This document shows, in pieces, positions 7,904 to 13,498 of a stretch of 13,498 bases of DNA. The DNA is from an uncultured Armatimonadota bacterium. GTDB lineage: Bacteria > Armatimonadota > Armatimonadia > Armatimonadales > Armatimonadaceae. Both the position numbers and the translations under genes were made by a program. The stretch lies in contig CAIRTT010000021.1 of NCBI GenBank assembly GCA_903881535.1, forward strand, positions 1 to 13,498, read 5' to 3'. Position 1 is the first letter of the stretch, and the number at the start of each line of letters is the position of its first letter. The notes below the pieces were generated by a model. That model had not been told where the DNA came from, made no database searches, and saw only the letters and a list, made by a program, of their open reading frames with translations.

Positions 7904-8036
7904 AGCCCGCGCTGAGGGAACATTTGGCGTAATGACCGTGGATGAATATTTGACTGCGTAGATACGGATCCAACTAGGTCGCACAAAGAGATCAGAACAG
8001 CCCCTCTTGCTGATGGAAACATCTATAGAAGAGTGG
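7904..8036 (+). repeat. Second copy of the carB 3' end and its terminator
   Basis: Bases 7904-7961 repeat 7716-7773, the last 18 codons and stop of carB, with 57 of 58 identical. After a diverged spacer of almost equal length (34 versus 35 bases), 7996-8036 repeats the terminator block 7809-7849 with about 37 of 41 identical. The offset is 188, then 187 bases. The copy has no start or RBS and is not expected to be translated. It is a direct duplication of the gene tail, not part of the next gene. Confidence 0.92.
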
Positions 8037-8041
8037 CTTTT
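8000..8041 (+). terminator. Second, duplicated terminator hairpin
   Basis: GCCCCTCTT pairs with AAGAGTGGC with one C/T mismatch, followed by TTTT. It keeps the GATG-GAAA-CATC loop of the first terminator. It probably acts as a weaker backup for carB read-through. Confidence 0.6.
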
Positions 8042-8158
8042 ACTCGAAGGACCGGCAGTGCGTGCCTGAATAGCTTCTCTGAGAACAATCACGTACGACG
8101 CTTGGCTGGGTAGAATGTTTAAGTACGTAGGATTTTTCTGCCACCCAGAAACCACAAA

Positions 8159-8197
8159 ACCACTCAGCTGAAGGAAATTCCCCTCCGGATGAGTGGT
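8159..8197. terminator. Bidirectional terminator between carB and transketolase
   Basis: ACCACTCA and TGAGTGGT form an 8-bp perfect stem around a 23-base loop. On the minus strand the stem is followed by TTTGTGGTTTC, just beyond the transketolase stop, so it should end that transcript. On the plus strand it is followed by CAGTTTTATT. It shares the CCACTC/GAGTGG core with the two carB hairpins upstream. Confidence 0.7.
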
Positions 8198-8219
8198 CAG
8201 TTTTATTCAGCAAAAAAGC

Positions 8220-10055
8220 TTAGCCCTTGACTGCCTTTACGATTGCCGCAGCATCGATTCCATACGATGCAAGCAATGTAGCTATTGGTCCGGACTGTGG
8301 CATTTCACGAATCGCCAGGTGTGCAAAGCGCTTCGGAGCGACACCATTTGCGGTTAGGGTAGCTAGGACAGCATCAGCGATACCGCCCTCAACCCAGTGG
8401 TCTTCCGCGACAACCATCAATGGCGTTTCACGCACAGCCTTGAGGAGGACATCCGTGTCGATTGGCTTCACAGAGTACAAGTCGATGACCCGAACATTGA
8501 TGCCTTCAGCTGACAGAGTATCGGCAGCCTTGATGGCTTCGTGCAAAGTAATGCCCGCAGCGACAATAGTCGCATCATTGCCATCGCGCACCGTGTACGA
8601 CCCACCCAGCTTGACCTCGGTACCCTTTGGATAGAGGACAGGCGTCGCTTCGCGTGTCGCACGCATGTACGAAATCCCCTTGGTGTCCGCCATCAGAGGA
8701 ATCAACGCCGCCGCCGTAGTCGCATCCGATGGGTAGAGAACAATGGAGCCGAATACAGAGCGCATCATCGCGATGTCTTCCAGGGCCATTTGGCTTGGTC
8801 CATCTTCACCAATGGAAACACCCGCGTGGGTTCCAACCAAGCGAAGGGATGCACGGCTTACAGCCGCCATCCGGATTTGGTCGTATGCACGGCAGAAGAA
8901 CGCAGCAAATGTAGCAGCGAAGGCAACCTTGCCCTGAACATCCAGACCTTGTGCGACGCCAACCATGATCTGCTCAGCGATGTAGCACTGGAAATGCCGC
9001 TCTGGGAATGCTTTGCCAAAGAACTCAAGGTAGGTCGAGTTCCCGACCTCTGCATCGACAGCAAAGCAGTTTGCACGGCTTGCGCCAAGTGCTGCGAGGG
9101 CATCACCAAATGCTTTTCGAACCGCAACACTTTGCCCAACCGCATAGTCAGGAAGGTTTAGTGGCTGATCGGCTACAAATGGTTGAGCGGGTTCATCGAT
9201 CGGAAGCTGAGGCTTGACGATAAGACCTTCCGGGTTTCCGAGCTCAGCGAGTGCCTTCTCTGCATCGGATGCCGACAAAGCCTTGCCATGCCAGCCGGCG
9301 ACGCCAGACAGGAATGAGACGCCGCCACCCTTTTCGGTCTTCGCGAGGATTGCAACCGGGCTACCCGTATGAGAAATCGCTGCCGCAAGAGCATCATTGA
9401 TGGATTCAACGCAGTGGCCATCCACTTCGATCGCATGCCATCCAAACGCTTCGACACGGGCGCGATACTTCGAGATGTCATGGCCAAGAGCAGTTTCGCC
9501 GCGTTGTCCAAGCTTGTTGATGTCGATAATCGCGATGAGGTTGTCGAGGCTTTCCTGTGCGGCAACGGCCATCGCTTCGTAGACCGAGCCCTCAGCCATT
9601 TCAGAGTCGCCAAGAACACACCAAGTCCGGTAGTTAAGTTTCTCGATTTTACGTGCAGCGATTGCAACACCAACCGCGATGCCAAGTCCTTGTCCGAGGG
9701 ATCCGGTTGCTGCATCGATATGCGGAATCAATGGCGTTGGATGACCCTCATAAATCGACCCGAATTTCCTTACCGAAAGAAGGTCTTCAACGGAAATGGC
9801 ATCCGCTGCACGGTACATCGCATAGAGCACAGGGCAAGCATGCCCCTTACTGAAAATGAGGTGATCGTTGGAGGGATGGTTAGGATTTGTGTAGTCGTAG
9901 CGCAGGTAACTGGCTTGTAGAACAGCCATGACATCCGCGATAGACATTCCCGATGTTGGGTGACCGCTGCCTGCAGCAGTGGTGCAGCGAATAGAGTCAG
10001 CGCGAAGCTGTGCGGCCAAATTTTTCCACAACAAAACGGTTTGTGATTCAGGCAT
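8220..10055 (-). CDS. tkt: Transketolase
   Basis: Protein of 611 residues, a complete single-chain transketolase that moves two-carbon ketol units between sugar phosphates in the pentose phosphate (or Calvin) pathway, with thiamine diphosphate and a divalent metal. Visible signatures: AAGSGHPTSG (H32 of the cofactor/substrate site), SKGHA at 69-73, GSLGQGLG at 118-125, and the ThDP/metal motif GDSEMAEG at 149-156 ending with N180 in IDIN. In the pyrimidine domain the catalytic glutamate lies in CYIAEQIMVG. The length and the DINKLGQ, TTAAGSGHPTS wording resemble the shorter animal-type transketolases more than the roughly 660-residue E. coli TktA. The start is supported by GAAAGG about 13 bases upstream. 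It lies 78 bases after the bcp-like gene on the same strand, with a hairpin between them. Confidence 0.95.
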   Translation of the reverse strand: MPESQTVLLWKNLAAQLRADSIRCTTAAGSGHPTSGMSIADVMAVLQASYLRYDYTNPNHPSNDHLIFSKGHACPVLYAMYRAADAISVEDLLSVRKFGSIYEGHPTPLIPHIDAATGSLGQGLGIAVGVAIAARKIEKLNYRTWCVLGDSEMAEGSVYEAMAVAAQESLDNLIAIIDINKLGQRGETALGHDISKYRARVEAFGWHAIEVDGHCVESINDALAAAISHTGSPVAILAKTEKGGGVSFLSGVAGWHGKALSASDAEKALAELGNPEGLIVKPQLPIDEPAQPFVADQPLNLPDYAVGQSVAVRKAFGDALAALGASRANCFAVDAEVGNSTYLEFFGKAFPERHFQCYIAEQIMVGVAQGLDVQGKVAFAATFAAFFCRAYDQIRMAAVSRASLRLVGTHAGVSIGEDGPSQMALEDIAMMRSVFGSIVLYPSDATTAAALIPLMADTKGISYMRATREATPVLYPKGTEVKLGGSYTVRDGNDATIVAAGITLHEAIKAADTLSAEGINVRVIDLYSVKPIDTDVLLKAVRETPLMVVAEDHWVEGGIADAVLATLTANGVAPKRFAHLAIREMPQSGPIATLLASYGIDAAAIVKAVKG

Positions 10056-10079
10056 TATGAACAGGAAAACCTTTCAGAG

Positions 10080-10116
10080 AGTCCCGGCATTCTACCGTGG
10101 TGCGAATATCGGGACT
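10080..10116 (-). promoter_or_regulatory. Hairpin in the gap between the peroxiredoxin and transketolase genes
   Basis: AGTCCCG (10080-10086) pairs with CGGGACT (10110-10116). Inside it ATTC pairs with GAAT and ACC with GGT, giving one long imperfect stem. No T-run follows on the minus strand, and it ends about 25 bases before the transketolase ATG, just ahead of its GAAAGG. It may be an attenuator, an mRNA processing site or a factor-dependent stop. Confidence 0.4.
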
Positions 10117-10133
10117 TACTGAAATTGGTTTAA

Positions 10134-10607
10134 CTATTCTGCGTCTTTAATGGCAGTGAGGACCTTAACAGCATGCCCATCCACCTTTACCTTCGGGAAG
10201 ACAGCCTTTATGTTTCCATCCTTGCCGATTACAAAGGTTGTCCGTTCAATGCCCATGTATTTTTTGCCGTAATTCATTTTCTCGACCCACACGCCAAACG
10301 CTTCACAGGCAGTCCCTTCGGGGTCGGACAGAAGCGGAAAGTTAAGCGTGAACTTGCCTGAAAACATCGCGTGGCTCGCTTCAGAGTCCTTGGAGATGCC
10401 AAAAATGACGGCATCAGCTGCCGCGAATTCTGCCTCTAGGTCACGGAAGTCACACGCTTCACGGGTGCACCCAGGCGTGTCATCCTTTGGGTAAAAGTAA
10501 AGGACAACTGCCTTTTCTCCAAAATAATCCGATGATGTTACAGTTACGCCATCTCCGGTCCGCAGCGAAAATACAGGGGATGCTTCCCCTACGATAGGTC
10601 TTGCCAT
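10134..10607 (-). CDS. bcp: Bcp-type thioredoxin-dependent peroxiredoxin
   Basis: Protein of 157 residues, the usual size for Bcp/PrxQ. It reduces hydrogen peroxide and organic hydroperoxides in the cytoplasm using thioredoxin. The active site reads YPKDDTPGCTREACDFRD, with peroxidatic C47 and the resolving C52 five residues on, as in the 2-Cys PrxQ group. The conserved GIERTTFVIGKDG follows late in the fold. There is no signal peptide. The ATG is preceded by GAGAAG. It is 161 bases from the adenosyltransferase gene upstream and 78 bases from transketolase downstream, so shared transcription is possible but not shown. Confidence 0.93.
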   Translation of the reverse strand: MARPIVGEASPVFSLRTGDGVTVTSSDYFGEKAVVLYFYPKDDTPGCTREACDFRDLEAEFAAADAVIFGISKDSEASHAMFSGKFTLNFPLLSDPEGTACEAFGVWVEKMNYGKKYMGIERTTFVIGKDGNIKAVFPKVKVDGHAVKVLTAIKDAE

Positions 10608-10768
10608 TGGTCACTTCTCAAGGTTTATCTTTCATGATTCAGAACATCAAATGCATTCAGGTGGTTCACATTTTTTGTATCACTTCGATGGAATGCCTGC
10701 GTTATTCCCCAGATTACAACTCGACGAACTGATAAAAAGTCCGTTTACATACACAACGCGCAAGCGGC

Positions 10769-11335
10769 CTACCTTCGTTGTTCGCTTGTCCACTCTGTAT
10801 CCGCAATACCATCGATCAGATTGGCCATCCGTGCAAGGGTGAAGAGGAGATCGCTGCAGCGGTTCAAGAAAATGAGATTAGCCGTATCCTCCGGGTTTCC
10901 CAACATCGCAACAGCGATTCGCTCAGCCCGTCGGATAACGGTTCTTGCACCATGTAGACCCGCGGCACACGGGGTGCCTCCCGGAATAATGAACGCACGA
11001 AGCTCAGGAAGTTGTGCGGTACAGCGGTCAATGACCTCTTCACACCACTCGGTATCTGCAACCGTTATACGTGGTACATCCCACGTTGTTGTCTCACGAG
11101 GCGCTGCGACATCGCCACCTGCAACAAACAACCGCCGCTGCACAGCAACTAATGTTTCACGAAACCAAGTGTACAAAACATCATCGGTAGCCAAGCTCGC
11201 CACTGCCACACCAAGCCATGCATTAGCCTCATCGATGGCACCAAGGAGCTCAATCCTTGCATCCGATTTCGCCACTCGCTGACCATCAAAGAGGTCTGTT
11301 TCCCCAGCATCGCCTGTTTTCGTGTAAATACGCAT
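10769..11335 (-). CDS. PduO-type cob(I)alamin adenosyltransferase
   Basis: Protein of 188 residues matching the single-domain PduO/MMAB family, which transfers adenosyl from ATP to cob(I)alamin to make coenzyme B12. Family signatures are all present: IYTKTGDAGETDLFDG at the start (ATP loop, residues 3-18), GAIDEANAWLG at 32-42, FIIPGG at 115-120, R131 and RRAER at 135-139, and FLNRCSDLLFTLAR from 156. It is cytoplasmic. No B12-dependent enzyme or other cobalamin gene lies nearby, so the window does not show whether it serves biosynthesis or salvage. Only a weak GAG-type ribosome site precedes the ATG. It is divergent from the efflux gene, separated by 139 bases. Confidence 0.93.
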   Translation of the reverse strand: MRIYTKTGDAGETDLFDGQRVAKSDARIELLGAIDEANAWLGVAVASLATDDVLYTWFRETLVAVQRRLFVAGGDVAAPRETTTWDVPRITVADTEWCEEVIDRCTAQLPELRAFIIPGGTPCAAGLHGARTVIRRAERIAVAMLGNPEDTANLIFLNRCSDLLFTLARMANLIDGIADTEWTSEQRR

Positions 11336-11474
11336 ACAAAACTCTATCTAAAGCAGTTGCCTGGATGCAAGCGGACACGAAATGAACAGCCTGCTTTGGC
11401 TAACGTCTACATACTTACTCAGAGCCTGCATACTGGTACACTGATACGGTTATAACCATTTTCCGGGAACATTT

Positions 11475-12872
11475 ATGAAACCAGCGACCATTGTCTTCAC
11501 GTTTACTTCAATCCTGATGGCAGGAGGCGTGCATGCCCAGTTGCCCGTACCTGCCCCCATCCAGATTGCAGAACCACTCACGCTGCAGCAGGCCGTCAAG
11601 ATTGCAGTCAGCCGCCAGCCATCCCTAGGTGCGGCCACCGCAACGAGGCAAGCAAGTGAAGCCCGCTTACGGCAGACCCAATCCGCGTACCAGCCACGTG
11701 TGACACCAACGTACACCTACCAACAGCTGGACTCAACAGGTATTGTCAACCAGATTCTCCCCGGTGGAATTGTGGTACCGGTGCAGCAATCACGCTCGGT
11801 CACAACCCGTCAAGAAGACCTGTCCCTCTCGCTGAGATTGTTTGACACCGGGACGCGTGACATGAACGCCCGTCAGGGACGTCAGTCCTTGATCAGCAGT
11901 GAGCTGGCTGAAGCGAATGTCCGGCAAACGGTCATAGGCAATGTTGCAGATACATTTTATGCAGCGCTTCGCTCTCAAGCGCTAGTGGATGTCTCCCGCT
12001 CACAAGTTGAGCGTGCAAAGAACACGCTTGATCTGGTAACGGCCCAGATTGAAGCAGGTGTTGCTGCTAAAAAAGATGACCTCCAACCGCGTGCTGATTA
12101 CCTCAATGCTCAGGTTACGCTGCTGCAGGCTGAAAATAATGCACAGATTGCACTGACACAGCTGCGAACGTCGATGGGAATCATTGACAATATTCCGTTG
12201 ACGCTTTCGAAAATCGATATGCCCGCTGTCGACCGCAAACTCACAGCAGATGTGCCGGTTCAGCAAGGGTTGACATCCCCAGCAGTCATCTCGCAGATTG
12301 TCAAGAAGGCATTCGAAACCCGGCCTGATATCAAGCAAGCCGAAATGACGGCTGAAATCGCAGCAACGGGTGTACGTATAGCCAAGATCTCATCAGGCGT
12401 CAACGTGACAGCAGACATTGCCGCGCGCTACCAGTTTGATGCAGCAAATGACCCGCTCCGATCGATTGGTAACAATCAGCAATTGACGCTGTCGGCGACA
12501 TACCCGCTCTTCGATGGTGGAAATGTAAGGAACGGAGTTCGTGCTGCGGAAGCACAACAACGCTCCCAAGAATACAACGTTCAGTCCCAACGGCAGAATG
12601 TAGCATTGGAAGTGGAACAAGCGATTCGCAACCTTGAGCAATCACGCCTTAGCCTCCCCGCAACCCAAGCTGCACTCGAAGCTGCACAAAATGCCTACGA
12701 TAAAGCCGTCGAAAGCAAAAAAGAAGGCATCGGATCCGTGGTCGAAATCATCACCGCACAAACAGCCCTTGTACAATCGCAAACAAATGCTGTTCAGGCG
12801 ATCTTTAACTACTATTCGGCAGATGCACGACTGGCACGTGTCCTTGGACAATCTGAGCGTATTGCACAATAA
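11475..12872 (+). CDS. TolC-family outer membrane efflux protein
   Basis: Protein of 465 residues with a Sec signal peptide (MKPATIVFTFTSILMAGGVHA, cleavage likely after A21). The mature protein shows the internal repeat of the OEP family (PF02321): LTLQQAVKIAVSRQPSLGAA near the start and, in the second half, AFETRPDIKQAEMTAEIAAT and ATYPLFDGGNVRNGVRAAEA. Long alanine- and glutamine-rich helices, for example AQQRSQEYNVQSQRQNVALE, fit the periplasmic tunnel. Such trimers form the outer-membrane exit duct of tripartite efflux or type I secretion systems. No inner-membrane pump or adaptor is in the window. GGGA precedes the ATG, and a TATAAC at 11451-11456 may be a -10 element, without a clear -35. 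It may be co-transcribed with the HTTM gene 22 bases downstream. Confidence 0.92.
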   Translation: MKPATIVFTFTSILMAGGVHAQLPVPAPIQIAEPLTLQQAVKIAVSRQPSLGAATATRQASEARLRQTQSAYQPRVTPTYTYQQLDSTGIVNQILPGGIVVPVQQSRSVTTRQEDLSLSLRLFDTGTRDMNARQGRQSLISSELAEANVRQTVIGNVADTFYAALRSQALVDVSRSQVERAKNTLDLVTAQIEAGVAAKKDDLQPRADYLNAQVTLLQAENNAQIALTQLRTSMGIIDNIPLTLSKIDMPAVDRKLTADVPVQQGLTSPAVISQIVKKAFETRPDIKQAEMTAEIAATGVRIAKISSGVNVTADIAARYQFDAANDPLRSIGNNQQLTLSATYPLFDGGNVRNGVRAAEAQQRSQEYNVQSQRQNVALEVEQAIRNLEQSRLSLPATQAALEAAQNAYDKAVESKKEGIGSVVEIITAQTALVQSQTNAVQAIFNYYSADARLARVLGQSERIAQ

Positions 12873-12894
12873 ATCGCTTGGATAAACCAAATCC

Positions 12895-13498
12895 GTGAAA
12901 TCATCACAGACACCAAAACCTTCACTCTTTTCAATTGACCTTCGCTCGCTGGCTGCAACCCGAATTGCAGCCGGTGTTTACCTATTTTGCGATGTTGTCC
13001 AGCGGATCGGTGATGCATCCGCACACTACTCCGATTCGGGAGTTTTCCCCCTAGAAGCGCTACGCGAGTGGTGGGATGGCAAACTCTGGTGGATGCTCAC
13101 TCTGCATTCACTGGATTCTGGTGCCGGATGGCCTCTCTTTGTCTTTGGTGTTCAGCTCATATTCGCTCTCCTGATGATCATTGGGTTCCAATCGAGATTT
13201 GCAGTAACGATGTCTTGGCTGCTCCTTGTCTCGATGCAAAACCGCAATCCGATGATCCTCCACGGTGGCGACCAGATGTTACGGGCGACCATGTTTTGGT
13301 TGCTGTTCTTACCCGTTGGTGCAAGATGGTCCCTCGATGGATCAAATGCTATTCGACGTGCCTACGGACAGCCAGTCACCGAGACAATGACATCGATTGC
13401 AACCGCTGGACTCCTCCTCCAAACAACCATCGTCTATCTATCAACAGCCTTTCTCAAGACTTCAAAAGAGTGGTGGTCGGAAGGCTCTGCGATGTACT
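12895..13498 (+). CDS. HTTM-domain membrane protein (partial, cut by window end)
   Basis: An open frame from a GTG start to the window edge, about 201 codons; a TAA at 12883-12885 in the same frame rules out an earlier start. It opens with FSIDLRSLAATRIAAGVYLF and continues with several hydrophobic segments (GWPLFVFGVQLIFALLMIIG, SWLLLVSMQNRNPMILHGGD, RATMFWLLFLPVGARWSLD and TMTSIATAGLLLQTTIVYL). This matches bacterial proteins with an HTTM domain, the membrane region shared with vitamin K-dependent gamma-carboxylase (PF05090-like). The bacterial members are mostly uncharacterised, so no reaction is claimed. The ribosome site is poor. Its position 22 bases after the efflux gene suggests one transcript. 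Confidence 0.8.
   Translation, partial: MKSSQTPKPSLFSIDLRSLAATRIAAGVYLFCDVVQRIGDASAHYSDSGVFPLEALREWWDGKLWWMLTLHSLDSGAGWPLFVFGVQLIFALLMIIGFQSRFAVTMSWLLLVSMQNRNPMILHGGDQMLRATMFWLLFLPVGARWSLDGSNAIRRAYGQPVTETMTSIATAGLLLQTTIVYLSTAFLKTSKEWWSEGSAMY

Noticed and set aside
7713..8041. CRISPR-like or short tandem array downstream of carB
   Set aside because: There are only two copies, and they are recognisable as the carB tail and terminator rather than repeat-spacer units.
8541..9161. Plus-strand open frame of 206 codons
   Set aside because: It lies fully opposite the well-supported transketolase gene and has no recognisable motif.
9173..9715. Minus-strand 180-codon open frame
   Set aside because: It is an alternative frame within transketolase; the Ser/Arg-rich composition is typical of a frame shadow.
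10821..11282. Plus-strand 153-codon open frame
   Set aside because: It is antisense to the cobalamin adenosyltransferase, whose motifs are all present on the other strand.

Overview
The window looks like chromosomal DNA of a didermic bacterium, most likely from or near Armatimonadota. That is an inference. It rests on the type of DUF1559 prepilin at the left end (helix ending AREKARQATCVSNMKQIG, then YAQDYDE), a DUF1552/DUF1592 gene pair of the kind common in Planctomycetes, Verrucomicrobia and related phyla, and a TolC-type outer-membrane channel, which implies an outer membrane. No rRNA, tRNA, CRISPR array, intact transposase or phage gene was seen.

Layout. Left (205-1062, minus): a pseudopilin with a DUF1559 tail. 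1117-1848 (plus): a dead region. It begins with a decayed copy of the leader and first 43 codons of the carB gene found 5 kb further right. That copy runs in frame, across a shared ATCATCATCAA, into a decayed sialate O-acetylesterase-like (SASA) gene with four stops and one frameshift. 1929-5673 (minus): two closely spaced genes, a haem-motif DUF1587/1595/1592/1588/1585 protein followed by a Tat-type DUF1552 protein. 5674-6213: a gene-free spacer. 6214-7773 (plus): the carboxy-terminal half of carbamoyl-phosphate synthase large subunit as a free-standing gene. 7811-8197: a duplicated carB tail and three hairpins sharing a CCACTC/GAGTGG core.

8220-11335 (minus): transketolase, a Bcp-type peroxiredoxin and a PduO-type cobalamin adenosyltransferase, ordinary housekeeping genes on one strand. 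11475-13498 (plus): a TolC-family outer-membrane efflux protein followed 22 bases later by the start of an HTTM membrane protein (GTG start), cut by the window edge.

The genes do not form one obvious pathway. The DUF1592/DUF1552 pair probably acts together outside the cytoplasm, and the OMP/HTTM pair may be co-transcribed. The most unusual content is genomic rather than biochemical: a split carB gene flanked by relics of its own 5' end on one side and its own 3' end plus terminator on the other. I found no convincing new defence, mobile or biosynthetic system.
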